Assembly: GCF_039536765.1 (NCBI RefSeq)
Contig: NZ_BAAAZF010000001.1
Location: forward strand, 992,001-1,056,000
Length of the DNA stretch: 64,000 nucleotides
Direction: 5' to 3'
Origin: Parerythrobacter jejuensis
GTDB lineage: Bacteria > Pseudomonadota > Alphaproteobacteria > Sphingomonadales > Sphingomonadaceae
Positions within the stretch are counted from its first letter, which is position 1; each line of letters opens with the position of its first letter. The translations under genes were made by a program, and so were the position numbers. Under the pieces are notes generated by a model. That model had not been told where the DNA came from. It was given only the letters and a program-made list of their open reading frames with translations, and did no database searches. This document shows positions 8,765 through 18,203 of the stretch, one piece after another.

Positions 8765-9438
8765 TCGCATCACGCCGGCTCAGCGCCAGCGTTCTCGCAC
8801 TGGCCGCATTTGCGGTGATGGGGGCGGGCAAGAACTGGGTCACCGAAGTGGAGCGGACGGACGTATCGCACATTATCGGCAATCCCGAAGCCGAACTGCA
8901 GCTGACCGAATTCATCAGCTATACCTGCCCCGCTTGCGGCGCGTTTTCGCGCCAGGGCGAGGAGATCGTCAAGCTTGCTTATGTCGGCCCCGGCAAGGCG
9001 AAGCTGGAAATCCGCCATGTCCAGCGCAACGTCGTCGATATCACGGCCACCATGCTCGCCTGGTGCGGGCCGAAAGAGAAATTCCTACGAAACCATGTCG
9101 CGCTGATGTTCGCGCAGGACAAATGGCTGGCGAAACTGGACAAGGTGTCCGACGGCCAGAGACGCCGGTGGTTCAGCGGCCCCGAGGCACAACGCCGCAA
9201 GGCCGTCGCCAGCGATCTGGGTTTCTACGATATTTTCGAACAGCGCGGTTATGGCCGGGTCGCGATCGACCGGTGCCTGTCAGATCAGGCCATGGCCGAA
9301 CGCCAGGCCCGTGCCACGGCGGACGATGCGACGACGTATTTCGTCACCTCAACACCCGCCTTTGCCATCGACGGCGTCAAACTGACCGGTACTTCCAGCT
9401 GGGAAATGCTGGAGCCGCAATTGAACGCCCGTTTCTGA
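8761..9438 (+). CDS. DsbA-like thiol:disulfide oxidoreductase (secreted)
   Basis: A 225-residue thioredoxin-fold protein with an N-terminal signal sequence (about 1-22), so periplasmic. The active site is CPAC at 56-59 in the context FISYTCPACG; the cis-Pro loop is FVTSTPAFAIDG near residue 205. An additional Cys pair is suggested by Cys in MLAWCG and DRCLSD. It overlaps the DUF721 gene by 4 bases and is followed by a second DsbA-like gene, so the pair may share periplasmic disulfide or thiol chemistry. Confidence 0.88.
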   Translation: MIASRRLSASVLALAAFAVMGAGKNWVTEVERTDVSHIIGNPEAELQLTEFISYTCPACGAFSRQGEEIVKLAYVGPGKAKLEIRHVQRNVVDITATMLAWCGPKEKFLRNHVALMFAQDKWLAKLDKVSDGQRRRWFSGPEAQRRKAVASDLGFYDIFEQRGYGRVAIDRCLSDQAMAERQARATADDATTYFVTSTPAFAIDGVKLTGTSSWEMLEPQLNARF

Positions 9439-9551
9439 CCCTGCCGGCGTGTTGCCCTGTTGGCGTTCCTGTGGATACTAACTACACCCCGTTTCACCCT
9501 GCAGGCCGTTCGGTCTAGCCTCTCCCCCGTTCCGACGAAGGACTCCATGAC

Positions 9552-10307
9552 ATGACGATCTCTCGCCGTATGAAAATTGCCGCACTCCTTGCTCCACTGG
9601 CCCTGGCGATTTCCGCCTGCGATTCCGCCGGTAGCGAAGGCGAAGATGCGATTGCCGGTGAACCTGTGGCCGCGGTGCCTGCGCCCGAAGGCCAGGAATG
9701 GGCCGAAGTCACCACAGTGACCGAGCAGCAGGGCCACCAGATCGGCAATCCAGATGCAGCGATCAAGCTGGTCGAATATGCCTCGCTCACCTGCCCCACC
9801 TGCGCCAGTTTCTCGCAAGCGGGTTTCGAGACCCTGCGCGACGAGTATGTGAATTCGGGCCGGGTCAGTTTCGAACTGAGGCCGCTGGTCCTCAATGGCT
9901 ATGACCTCGTCCTGTCGCGCCTTGCTCGGTGCAGCACCGATGAAGCTGTGGTTCCATTGTCCGAACAGGTCTGGACCAATTTCGCCGAAGTGATGGGCAA
10001 CGCGCAACAGAACGGCGCGGCTATGGAACAGGCGATGAGCCTTCCGGAAGACCAGCGCTTCGTCGGGGTCGCAGAGGCGACCGGCCTGTTCGAATTCTTC
10101 GCTGCTCGCGGGCTGAGCCGTGACCAGGCGCGCAGCTGCCTGGCCGATGTCGATTCCGTCAAAGGCCTGGCCGATCGGTCCAGCCAACAAGGTGAGGAAT
10201 TCGGCGTGACGGGCACCCCGACCTTCTTCGTCAACGGCCAGAAGGTCGAAGGCGTGGTCAACTGGGAAGGCGTCGAGCCGATCCTCCAGCGCGCCGGAGC
10301 CCGCTAA
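9552..10307 (+). CDS. DsbA-like thiol oxidoreductase lipoprotein
   Basis: A 251-residue lipoprotein: the signal ends in lipobox ISAC with Cys23, followed by an acidic linker (about 25-60) and a DsbA fold. Active site CPTC is at 81-84 and the cis-Pro loop GVTGTPTFFVNG is at about 214-225. It is paralogous to the gene just upstream but anchored in the membrane. It ends 9 bases before smc on the same strand. In this family the CPTC/CPAC pairs oxidise or shuttle disulfides in exported proteins; the specific partner is unknown. Confidence 0.88.
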   Translation: MTISRRMKIAALLAPLALAISACDSAGSEGEDAIAGEPVAAVPAPEGQEWAEVTTVTEQQGHQIGNPDAAIKLVEYASLTCPTCASFSQAGFETLRDEYVNSGRVSFELRPLVLNGYDLVLSRLARCSTDEAVVPLSEQVWTNFAEVMGNAQQNGAAMEQAMSLPEDQRFVGVAEATGLFEFFAARGLSRDQARSCLADVDSVKGLADRSSQQGEEFGVTGTPTFFVNGQKVEGVVNWEGVEPILQRAGAR

Positions 10308-10316
10308 GGACCCGGC

Positions 10317-13300
10317 ATGCAGATACGGCGGCTCAAACTCAGCGGATTCAAGAGTTTTGTCGAGCCTGCCGAACTGCGTGTCGAACCCGGATTGACCGGG
10401 GTTGTCGGACCCAACGGGTGCGGCAAATCCAACCTTCTCGAAGCCATCCGCTGGGTCATGGGCGAGAATTCGCCCAAGAGCATGCGCTCTGGCGGGATGG
10501 AAGATGTCATCTTCGCGGGTACCGAAACCCGTCCGCAACGCGATTTCGCCGAAGTCGTGCTGCAGGCTGTCGACGATCATGGCGAGGAGCTGGATGTCAC
10601 TCGCCGGATCGAACGCGGGGCCGGTAGCGCCTATCGCGTGAACGGCCGCGATGTGCGGGCCAAGGATGTCGCGCTGACGTTTGCCGATGCCGCCACTGGC
10701 GCGCATTCGCCCGCTCTCGTCAGCCAAGGCAAGATTGCGCAGGTCATCGCCGCCAAGCCTGCAGAACGGCGCCAGATGCTGGAAGAGGCCGCCGGGATCG
10801 CAGGCTTGCATGTCCGGCGCAAGGATGCCGAGAGCAAATTGCGCTCGACCGAAAAGAACCTCGAACGGCTCGAGGACCTAATGGCAGGGCTCGACAGCCA
10901 GATTGCTTCGCTACGCCGTCAGGCCAAGCAGGCAGAGCGGTACACCAAACTGTCGGACCAGATCGCCACAGCCGAAGCCCGACTGCTGTTCGCACGCTGG
11001 CGCAATGCAGCCGAAGCCGCCGAAGCTGCACGGGCCGAGGCCAAGACCTCAGAGGAGAAAGTCGCCGCCGCACAGGCAGCTTCGGTCGACGCCCAGAAAG
11101 CGCAGCGGGCAGCCGCCGAGGCCTTGGCCGAAGCGCGTGAGGAACAGGCTGACCGCCGCGACGATGCCTCTGCCCATGGGCACAGGATGGCAGCGCTGAC
11201 CAGCCAGTTGGAAGCTGCCGAGCAGAGACTTGCCGATCTCGACCGCCAGAAAGCACGGCTGGAAGAAGATCGCGGTGAAGCTGACCGGCTGACCCGCGAT
11301 GCAGCTGAAGCACTGGCGCGGCTGGAGAAAGATCTGGCGGCGAACGAGAAAGCCCTCGAAGCGGACGAAGCACGCCGCCCTGCCCTTGCGGACAAGCTGG
11401 ACGACAGCGAGCGGGCCGGACGCGCTGCCGAACTGGCGCTGGCGAAATCGACCGCTGATCATGCCGGGGTCGAGGCTGAATGGCGTGTCGCCGGTGCCGA
11501 GATCGAACAGGCCGAGGCACGGCTGGCGCGGCTGGTGCGTGAGAGCGAGCGACAGGTTGAATTGCGCGCCTCTCTGTCAGATGACGGCGATCCCGATCAG
11601 GCCGTCGACGCAGCCAAATCTGCCGCCGCCGCTGCCACCGGCTCGCTGGAGACTTTGCGCCAAACGCTCGAAATGCAGCGTGCGCGCAAGGAAGAGCTGC
11701 AACAAGCCCGTGACGATGCGGCCAGTTTGCTTTCCCAAGCCCAAGCCGAACTGTCGGGTATCGAACGTGAATATCAGGCGCTTGAACGCGACCGCGTTGC
11801 CCGCGAGAAACAGGCCGCTGGCCGCCAAGGCCTGCCCGCCGCGCTCGACACAATTCGGGCCGAGCCGGGCTATGAGCGCGCGCTCGCCGCGGTTCTGGGG
11901 CGCGATGCCAAGGCCCCTCTTGGCCGACCGGCAGGCGATCCCGAGGGTCGTTTCTGGACCGGTCGTGCGGCGCCTTCACCTGTCGCGGACAGCTTGGCCG
12001 CGCATGTGACCAATTGTCCCGACCAGCTCGCTGCCCGGCTGGCGCTGGTCCATGTTGCCGACACGGATGACGCACGCGAACTGGCCCCTGGCGAGTGGAT
12101 CGTAACCCGCGACGGCGCATTGCGTCGGTGGGATGGACTGGTCGCGCGCGGACAAGGTTCTGCCGAAGCCGCACGGCTGGAAGCTGCCAACCGGCTGGCC
12201 CAGCTGGAACAGGAATTGCCCGGCAAGCGCGCAGCGAAGGAACAGGCGCTGTCGGCGCAGACGTCGGCGCAAGACGAACTGTCCGAGCTTCAGCGAGATC
12301 TCGTCGGCGCAGAACGCGCAGTGGGCGAAGCGAGCGAAGCCGAACGTCAGGCCTTGCGGGCGCTGGATCAGGCCGAGGCTGCGCGCGAGCGGATTGCCAC
12401 TCGTCTGGAAGAACTCGAAACCGCCAAAGGCGAGCTGGCCGAACAGCGCAGCCAGGCTGAAGCCGAGTTGAAGGCCGCGCAAGACAAGCGCGCCGCTCTG
12501 CCCGATCCCGAATCGGGTCGCGCGCAATTGGAAGCAGCGCAAGCGAAGAACGATGCTGCGCGCTCCGCCATGCAGGCCGCCACGGCCGAGCTGGCCGCGC
12601 ATGACCAGGGACTGGCCGTCGCACGCGAACGCGCAGCGGCGCAACGGTCTGACAAGGCGAATTGGGAAGCCCGCTCAGGCGAGGCGGCGCAACGGCTTTC
12701 GGGCATGGAGCAGCGCTTCGAAGAAATCGCCGAGGAACGCGCGGTAATCGCCGCCAAGCCCGAAGGGCTGATGCGCGAGATCGAGCAAGGCGATGTGGTG
12801 CGTGCCCGCTTGGGTGAAGATCTCGCCAAGGCCGAAGCCGCCGTCACCGCCGCGCAAGACACCGCGAGCCAGGCCGAGCAGGTCATGGCCGCCGCTACCG
12901 AAGCGCTGGCTCTCGCTCGCGAGTCGCGTGCCGGGCTTGCCGCACGTGCCGAAAATGAAGAGGCACGGCGCAGCGAAATGGCGCGGATTTCGGGCGAGCG
13001 GTTCCAGTGTCCGCCCCCATTGCTGGCCGACAAGTTCGATTTCGAGGCCGAGAATATCCAGTCCAAGGAGGCCGAATCCGAGGAAATGGATCGCCTCGTT
13101 GCCAGTCGGGAACGGATCGGCCCGGTCAATCTGGTGGCCGCCGAAGAGTTGGCGCGGATCGAGGACGAGCACGGCGCAAGTGCGGCGGAGCAGGCTGAGC
13201 TGGCCGAGGCGGTTTCGCGTCTGCGTGGCTCGATCGGCAATCTCAATCGCGAAGGGCGTGAGCGGCTACGCACCGCCTTCGAGCAGGTCGATACCCATTT

Positions 13301-13739
13301 TCGCCGCCTTTTCACCAAGCTGTTCGATGGGGGTCAGGCTCATCTGGCCCTGATCGATAGCGACGATCCGCTGGAGGCAGGGCTGGAGATTTACGCCCAG
13401 CCGCCCGGCAAGAAACTGCAATCTCTCACCCTGCTTTCCGGCGGCGAACAAGCGCTTACGGCCATCGCGCTGATCTTCGCCTTGTTCCTGACCAATCCGG
13501 CGCCGATCTGCGTGCTCGACGAAGTCGACGCCCCGCTCGATGATGCCAATATCGATCGTTTTTGCGACTTGCTCGATGCGATGACGCGCGAGACCGATAC
13601 GCGCTACCTGATCGTCACCCACAACGCCGTGACCATGAGCCGGATGCATCGCCTGTTCGGCGTCACCATGGTCGAACAGGGGATTAGCCGCCTGGTCAGC
13701 GTCAATCTGGGTGAAGCAGAATTGATGGCGGCGGAGTAA
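10317..13739 (+). CDS. smc: Chromosome segregation ATPase SMC
   Basis: An 1140-residue SMC protein, core of the condensin complex with ScpA and ScpB (not in this window). Walker A GPNGCGKSN is at 31-39, the long coiled-coil arms are visible as Ala/Glu/Gln/Arg-rich heptads (about 165-500 and 620-930), and a compact hinge lies around 505-610. The C-terminal head has the ABC signature LSGGEQ at 1040-1045 and Walker B VLDEVDAPLD at about 1066-1075. Length is normal for alphaproteobacterial SMC. It is read from the same strand as the two DsbA-like genes, with a 9-base gap. Confidence 0.97.
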   Translation: MQIRRLKLSGFKSFVEPAELRVEPGLTGVVGPNGCGKSNLLEAIRWVMGENSPKSMRSGGMEDVIFAGTETRPQRDFAEVVLQAVDDHGEELDVTRRIERGAGSAYRVNGRDVRAKDVALTFADAATGAHSPALVSQGKIAQVIAAKPAERRQMLEEAAGIAGLHVRRKDAESKLRSTEKNLERLEDLMAGLDSQIASLRRQAKQAERYTKLSDQIATAEARLLFARWRNAAEAAEAARAEAKTSEEKVAAAQAASVDAQKAQRAAAEALAEAREEQADRRDDASAHGHRMAALTSQLEAAEQRLADLDRQKARLEEDRGEADRLTRDAAEALARLEKDLAANEKALEADEARRPALADKLDDSERAGRAAELALAKSTADHAGVEAEWRVAGAEIEQAEARLARLVRESERQVELRASLSDDGDPDQAVDAAKSAAAAATGSLETLRQTLEMQRARKEELQQARDDAASLLSQAQAELSGIEREYQALERDRVAREKQAAGRQGLPAALDTIRAEPGYERALAAVLGRDAKAPLGRPAGDPEGRFWTGRAAPSPVADSLAAHVTNCPDQLAARLALVHVADTDDARELAPGEWIVTRDGALRRWDGLVARGQGSAEAARLEAANRLAQLEQELPGKRAAKEQALSAQTSAQDELSELQRDLVGAERAVGEASEAERQALRALDQAEAARERIATRLEELETAKGELAEQRSQAEAELKAAQDKRAALPDPESGRAQLEAAQAKNDAARSAMQAATAELAAHDQGLAVARERAAAQRSDKANWEARSGEAAQRLSGMEQRFEEIAEERAVIAAKPEGLMREIEQGDVVRARLGEDLAKAEAAVTAAQDTASQAEQVMAAATEALALARESRAGLAARAENEEARRSEMARISGERFQCPPPLLADKFDFEAENIQSKEAESEEMDRLVASRERIGPVNLVAAEELARIEDEHGASAAEQAELAEAVSRLRGSIGNLNREGRERLRTAFEQVDTHFRRLFTKLFDGGQAHLALIDSDDPLEAGLEIYAQPPGKKLQSLTLLSGGEQALTAIALIFALFLTNPAPICVLDEVDAPLDDANIDRFCDLLDAMTRETDTRYLIVTHNAVTMSRMHRLFGVTMVEQGISRLVSVNLGEAELMAAE

Positions 13740-13749
13740 GCTGCGCGCT

Positions 13750-14202
13750 CTAGGCGCCGACAGCTTGCGCCAGTTTGTCCCTGATATCCTTAAGCTCGGC
13801 CACAATCTCAGGTGCGGTGTGCCCTACACCCGTCACAGCCGGGGCGAAGGCCTCTGGCAGACGGGCTTCATCATCGGATGCAGGTGAGGCCGCAGGAGCT
13901 GGTGTGGAGCTGGGCTTGGCATCGGGTTGCTCACCCAAAGCCACGCGGCCTTCCTCGATCGCCTGACGAGCCCCTTTGAGCGTATAGCCTTCGTGATTGA
14001 CGAGACGGTCGATCGCTTCGACCAGGGCCACGTCTTCAGGCCGGTAATAGCGCCGGTTCCCACTGCGCTTGAGCGGTTCGAGCGTCGGGAATTGTTCTTC
14101 CCAATAGCGCAAAACGTGAGGTTTGAGGCCCAGAGCCTTGCCCAATTCTCCGATGGTGCGCAATGCGCCGTCGTCTTTCCCATCGTCGAATGTGGCAGTC
14201 AC
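13750..14202 (-). CDS. MerR family transcriptional regulator
   Basis: A 150-residue regulator with a MerR-type winged HTH at about residues 12-80 (LGLKPHVLRYWEEQFP, then NRRYYRPEDV), followed by a Pro/Ala-rich linker and a short C-terminal helix. There is no cysteine-based metal site and no long coiled coil, so it is not a classic mercury or SoxR-type sensor. It directly follows ihfA, with 1 base between stop and start. A MerR protein beside ihfA after fabH is common in alphaproteobacteria. Targets are unknown. Confidence 0.87.
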   Translation of the reverse strand: MTATFDDGKDDGALRTIGELGKALGLKPHVLRYWEEQFPTLEPLKRSGNRRYYRPEDVALVEAIDRLVNHEGYTLKGARQAIEEGRVALGEQPDAKPSSTPAPAASPASDDEARLPEAFAPAVTGVGHTAPEIVAELKDIRDKLAQAVGA

Positions 14203-14203
14203 G

Positions 14204-14512
14204 TCAGCCTCCCTTTGCTATCCGTTCCCGTAATAGCTGGCTGGCCCGGAATGTCATGACCCGGCGCGGAGTTATCGGCACTTCAACACCCGTCTTGGGG
14301 TTGCGACCGACGCGCTCCTTCTTGTCGCGCAGGACAAAGCTACCAAATCCGGAAATCTTGACGTTCTCGCCCTTCTTCAGCGCACCGCACATATGCTCGA
14401 GAATGGACTCGACCATGTCGAGCGACTCGGCCCGGCTGAAGCCCATCTTTCGGTTAATGGTCTCTGCCAGATCCGCTCGTGTCAGTGTACCCACCGATCG
14501 CGACATTGGCAT
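14204..14512 (-). CDS. ihfA: Integration host factor subunit alpha
   Basis: A 102-residue HU/IHF-family DNA-bending protein. The arm region [20 protein letters not shown] with the intercalating Pro and the LVESILEHM helix fit the IHF alpha subunit. IHF works as a heterodimer with the beta subunit, which is not in this window. The upstream 130 bases to fabH probably carry a separate promoter, although fabH is on the same strand. It is followed immediately by a MerR-type regulator gene. Confidence 0.93.
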   Translation of the reverse strand: MPMSRSVGTLTRADLAETINRKMGFSRAESLDMVESILEHMCGALKKGENVKISGFGSFVLRDKKERVGRNPKTGVEVPITPRRVMTFRASQLLRERIAKGG

Positions 14513-14644
14513 CCCTCCCTCATCAGTGCGACCCGACGAACCAGATTGTTGAAAGCAAACTAGCGAAACATTGGATTTCGCGCAACGCAGGCAGTGGAAA
14601 ATCGTTATCTAAGGCTAGTTTAGTGGCCGGAGCGAGATTGCATC

Positions 14645-15610
14645 TTAGATGCGGACCAGGCTCGCACCCCATGTGAAGCCGCCGCCCATAGCCTCGAACA
14701 TCACCAGATCACCCTGCTTGATGCGGCCATCGCGGATCGCCGTATCGAAGGCCAATGGCACCGATGCGGCAGAGGTATTGGCGTGCTGATCAACTGTCAC
14801 CACCACTTTTTCCATCGGCAGGCCGAGCTTGCGCGCCGTCGCGTCAAGGATCCGGGCATTGGCCTGATGCGGCACAACCCAGTCGATATCTTCTGCCGAT
14901 ATCCCTGCATCTTCAATCACTTCGTTGAGTACGGAAGCGAGATTGACCACGGCATGGCGGAAGACTTCGCGCCCTCTCATACGCAAGTGGCCGACAGTCT
15001 GTGTGGTTGAAGGCCCGCCATCGACATAGAGCAGATCGTGTTGGGCACCGTCGGCATGGAGGCGGCTGGCAAGGACGCCCGGCCCGTCTGCCTGGCCGTC
15101 GCTGGCTTCGAGCACAACAGCTCCTGCCCCGTCGCCGAACAACACACAGGTGGTACGGTCTTCCCAATCGAGGATCCGGCTAAACGTTTCCGCACCGATC
15201 ACCAGCGCCCGGCTGGCCGAACCCGTCCGCAACAGCGAATCGGCAGTCGTCAGAGCGTAGAGGAAGCCCGAGCATACCGCTTGGACATCAAAGGCAATTC
15301 CGCCGCCGCAGCCCAGCGCATGCTGGACCTTGGTCGCCGTGGCTGGAAACGTATTGTCCGGTGTCGCGGTTGCCAACACGATCAAATCGATTTGCGAGGC
15401 GTCGATACCTGCCGCGTCGAGCGCCTTGCGCGAGGCTTCGATCGCCAGGCTCGATGTCGTCTCGTCAGGCTCGGCGATATAGCGTTGGCGAATGCCCGTT
15501 CGTTCGACGATCCATTCGTCACTCGTGTCTACCCGGGCGGCCAGTTCAGCATTGCTCACGGCATTGCGTGGCAGGGCCGAGCCGCTGCCCCGAATGACGG
15601 AGCGGATCAT
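14645..15610 (-). CDS. fabH: Beta-ketoacyl-ACP synthase III FabH
   Basis: A 321-residue KAS III that starts type II fatty acid synthesis by condensing an acyl-CoA with malonyl-ACP. The catalytic triad is visible: Cys113 in AVCSGF, His248 in [10 protein letters not shown] and Asn278 in DQHANTS; the C-terminal GGGFTWGA segment is typical. The ATG at 15610 overlaps the plsX stop (ATGA), which indicates coupling and argues against the longer upstream frame. It belongs to the rpmF-plsX-fabH operon. Confidence 0.96.
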   Translation of the reverse strand: MIRSVIRGSGSALPRNAVSNAELAARVDTSDEWIVERTGIRQRYIAEPDETTSSLAIEASRKALDAAGIDASQIDLIVLATATPDNTFPATATKVQHALGCGGGIAFDVQAVCSGFLYALTTADSLLRTGSASRALVIGAETFSRILDWEDRTTCVLFGDGAGAVVLEASDGQADGPGVLASRLHADGAQHDLLYVDGGPSTTQTVGHLRMRGREVFRHAVVNLASVLNEVIEDAGISAEDIDWVVPHQANARILDATARKLGLPMEKVVVTVDQHANTSAASVPLAFDTAIRDGRIKQGDLVMFEAMGGGFTWGASLVRI

Positions 15611-16686
15611 TTGGGACCGGCCCCGCTCTTGCCATTGCCGTTTGCGCCGCCGGTCGAATCCCACATCCGCTCACCCAGTTCGGAAAGGTCGGATGCGATG
15701 CGTTCGGTCAGTTTGTTCTCAAGCAAACTGGCAGCGACCGCCACGGCATTGGCTACGCCACCGGCCGTCGCGCTGCCATGGCTCTTCACGACTACGCCAT
15801 TGAGACCGAGGAATACTGCGCCGTTGTGGTTGTTCGGGTCGAGATGGTGCCGCAGCAATTCGGTCGCCGGACGCGAGACCAGAAATCCGACTTTCGAACG
15901 GATCGAGCTGGTGAACGCATTGCGGAGCAAATCGGTGACGAAGCGCGCTGCGCCTTCGATCGCTTTGAGCGCAATATTGCCGGAAAACCCGTCTGTGACG
16001 ACCACATCGACTTCGCCGCGATTGATTTTGTCGCTTTCGACAAAACCGTCGAACCGCATGGCAAGGCCGGTGGCTTCCTGCAGCTGGGTCGCAGCATCGC
16101 GCAGTGAATCGGTGCCCTTGATTTCCTCCGTGCCGATATTGAGTAGCCGCACACGCGGTTCCTCGCGGCCGGTCAGGATGCGCGAATAGGCTGCGCCCAT
16201 GATTGCGAACTGCACCAGATTGCGGGCATCCGCCTCAGTATTGGCACCAAGGTCGAGCATCACAACGTCGTCTTCTTCGAGGGTGGGCATTACGCCCGCC
16301 AGAGCCGGCCGATCGATGCCAGGCATGGTGCGCAGGGCAAGCTTGCTCATCGCCATCAGCGCGCCGGTATTGCCCGCGCTGACTGCGGCGCCGGCATCGC
16401 CTTGTTTTACGGCATTGACCGCTAGGCCCATGCTGGTGGTCTTGGCGCGGCGCAGGGCTTGGGTCGGCTTCTCATCGCCTCCCACCACATCGTCACAATG
16501 CAGGATTTCGGAGGCACCGCGCATATTCGGGTGCGAATCCAGCGCGGCCTTGATGCGGGCCTCGTCGCCCACCAGCAGGAACTGGAACTGGTCGTGGCGG
16601 CGCCGCGCTTCCGCGGCACCGTCAATCATCACGCGCACGCCAATATCGCCTCCCATCGCATCGATAGCGATACGGGGCAGGCTCAT
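15607..16686 (-). CDS. plsX: Phosphate acyltransferase PlsX
   Basis: About 359 residues. PlsX converts acyl-ACP to acyl-phosphate, the donor for PlsY in phospholipid synthesis; it is a peripheral membrane enzyme. Hallmarks: N-terminal [19 protein letters not shown] at about 100-110, GANTEA, and [13 protein letters not shown] at about 225-237. The ATG at 16686 is preceded by GGAG; a TTG four codons upstream is less likely. It lies between rpmF and fabH, the conserved order in many proteobacteria. Confidence 0.96.
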   Translation of the reverse strand: MSLPRIAIDAMGGDIGVRVMIDGAAEARRRHDQFQFLLVGDEARIKAALDSHPNMRGASEILHCDDVVGGDEKPTQALRRAKTTSMGLAVNAVKQGDAGAAVSAGNTGALMAMSKLALRTMPGIDRPALAGVMPTLEEDDVVMLDLGANTEADARNLVQFAIMGAAYSRILTGREEPRVRLLNIGTEEIKGTDSLRDAATQLQEATGLAMRFDGFVESDKINRGEVDVVVTDGFSGNIALKAIEGAARFVTDLLRNAFTSSIRSKVGFLVSRPATELLRHHLDPNNHNGAVFLGLNGVVVKSHGSATAGGVANAVAVAASLLENKLTERIASDLSELGERMWDSTGGANGNGKSGAGPK

Positions 16687-16708
16687 GGCGTTCTCCAACT
16701 AGTGGAAA

Positions 16709-16888
16709 TTAGAGGCTCGGGGCGAGAACTTCGCGACCGTTATAAAAGCCGCAGTGCGAGCACATGTTGTGCGGACGCTTCAACTCGCCGCAATTGTTGC
16801 ATTCGTGGAAGGCTTCGACCTTCAGCGAATCATGAGCGCGACGGTTGCCACGGCGATGCGGCGATACTTTTCTCTTAGGGACAGCCAT
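16709..16888 (-). CDS. rpmF: 50S ribosomal protein L32
   Basis: A 59-residue gene. The translation begins [20 protein letters not shown], the classic L32 N-terminus, and contains a zinc-ribbon pattern CNNCGE...MCSHCGFY, ending in REVLAPSL. It is a component of the large ribosomal subunit. It is followed after 22 bases by plsX on the same strand, the usual rpmF-plsX-fabH arrangement. The DUF177 (YceD) gene that often precedes rpmF is not here; a MAPEG gene lies upstream on the other strand. Confidence 0.97.
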   Translation of the reverse strand: MAVPKRKVSPHRRGNRRAHDSLKVEAFHECNNCGELKRPHNMCSHCGFYNGREVLAPSL

Positions 16889-17086
16889 GGCGGCACCTGT
16901 TCCTTAAATACAATCTGTTGCGAGCCGCACTAGGCGAAGGGCGTATAACACACAACCCGAAAGGGCGCGCGGCACAAGACCCGTCAGTCGGCGGCGAAGG
17001 CGCGGCATATAACGGCTTTGCGCGCGGTTGCAACTGATTCCCGACCCACCTAGCGTCGCGCCACATCTGGAGAGGGAAACCCGACA

Positions 17087-17479
17087 ATGATTCTTCCTGT
17101 CACACTCACCGCCGCGGCAGCAGCTGCGCTGATCAATTTCTGGCTTGCATTGAGGATCGGGCAATTGCGCCTGAAGCAAAAAGTCGTCCACGGCGACGAT
17201 GCCGGCGGCCCTCTTACCCGCCGCATGCGCGCCCAGCTCAATTTCGTCGAGAACACGCCCTTCGTACTGGTCCTGATTGCGGCCATCGAACTGACGGGCA
17301 AAGGTTCACCCTGGCTCGCCTATGTCGCAGGAATCTACATGCTGGGCCGGATTGCCCACGGGATCGGAATGGACGGCGAAACGGGCACGAAGCCGCGCCA
17401 GATTGGCGTTATTGTGACAATGCTGACCCTGCTCGGCCTGTCCATTGCGGCGGTGTTGATCGCTGCTGGCGTACTCTAG
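17087..17479 (+). CDS. MAPEG family membrane protein
   Basis: A 130-residue four-helix membrane protein of the MAPEG superfamily (membrane-associated eicosanoid/glutathione metabolism). Visible features are TM1 at about 2-22, the loop RIGQLRLKQKV, and the RMRAQLNFVENTPFVLVL block at about 45-63, which carries the Arg/Asn/Glu residues typical of the family, followed by two further helices. Bacterial members often have glutathione-related activity, but the substrate is unknown here. It has its own start after a 198-base intergenic region shared with divergent rpmF. Confidence 0.85.
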   Translation: MILPVTLTAAAAAALINFWLALRIGQLRLKQKVVHGDDAGGPLTRRMRAQLNFVENTPFVLVLIAAIELTGKGSPWLAYVAGIYMLGRIAHGIGMDGETGTKPRQIGVIVTMLTLLGLSIAAVLIAAGVL

Positions 17480-17485
17480 GCCCGC

Positions 17486-18151
17486 CTAGCTCAGCGCATA
17501 ATCGCTGACGAAGGCGTTGGTCTTGCGCTCCTGGCCAAAAGTGCTGGTCGGGCCGTGGCCGGGAATGAACGTGATGTCATCGCCCAGCGGCCATAGCTTC
17601 TGGGTGATGGCGTCGATCAAATCCTGGTGATTGCCCATTGGGAAATCGGTTCGGCCGATGCTGCCCTGGAACAACACATCGCCAACGACAGCGAATTTGG
17701 CGTCGGCATTGTAAAACACGACGTGCCCAGGTGTGTGGCCGGGGCAATGGATCACATCCAGCTCCAGCTCACCGACAGTGACCTTATCCCCATCGTCGAG
17801 CCAACGGTCCGGTTCGAACACCTGGCCATTGATACCGTATTTCTTGCCGTCATCATCCAGCCGCGAAATCCAGAACCGGTCCGCTTCATGCGGTCCCTCG
17901 ATCGGCACGCCCAGCTCTTGCGCCAGCACGCCCGCTTCGCCGCAATGGTCGATATGACCGTGGGTGATGAGGATCTTCTCCAGCTCGACGCCGGTCTTGG
18001 CCAGACCTTCCTTCAGTTTGTCGAGATCCCCCCCCGGATCAATCAACGCAGCCTTATTGGTCTTGGTGCACCAGATCAGCGAGCAATTCTGCTGCAGGGG
18101 CGTTACCGGAATAATGCCGGCCTTCATCGGGGATTGTGTCGCTTCAGTCAT
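17486..18151 (-). CDS. MBL-fold metallo-hydrolase, glyoxalase II-like
   Basis: About 221 residues. The metal-binding motif HGHIDHCG is at 64-71, with further ligands in HCPGHTPGH at about 134-142, DVLFQGSIGR (Asp) and the C-terminal PGHGPTS. This matches the short glyoxalase II-like group (YcbL type), which lacks the C-terminal glutathione-binding domain of true GloB. It may hydrolyse a thioester such as S-lactoylglutathione; activity is inferred. The ATG at 18151 was chosen; the frame extends 12 codons further with atypical sequence. It converges with the MAPEG gene. Confidence 0.88.
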   Translation of the reverse strand: MTEATQSPMKAGIIPVTPLQQNCSLIWCTKTNKAALIDPGGDLDKLKEGLAKTGVELEKILITHGHIDHCGEAGVLAQELGVPIEGPHEADRFWISRLDDDGKKYGINGQVFEPDRWLDDGDKVTVGELELDVIHCPGHTPGHVVFYNADAKFAVVGDVLFQGSIGRTDFPMGNHQDLIDAITQKLWPLGDDITFIPGHGPTSTFGQERKTNAFVSDYALS

Positions 18152-18203
18152 ACGCCGTGATGTGGCGTCACACGTCGCGTTGCGCAAGCCTTTCGCCCCC
18201 GAT

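Noticed and set aside
10744-12624. 626-codon open frame opposite smc
   Set aside because: Composition is dominated by Arg, Pro and Ser and no domain is seen; it is an antisense shadow of the SMC coiled coil.
14640-14652. GCATCT/AGATGC dyad at the fabH stop codon
   Set aside because: Six-base arms with a one-base centre at the end of a coding region, no T-run; likely chance.
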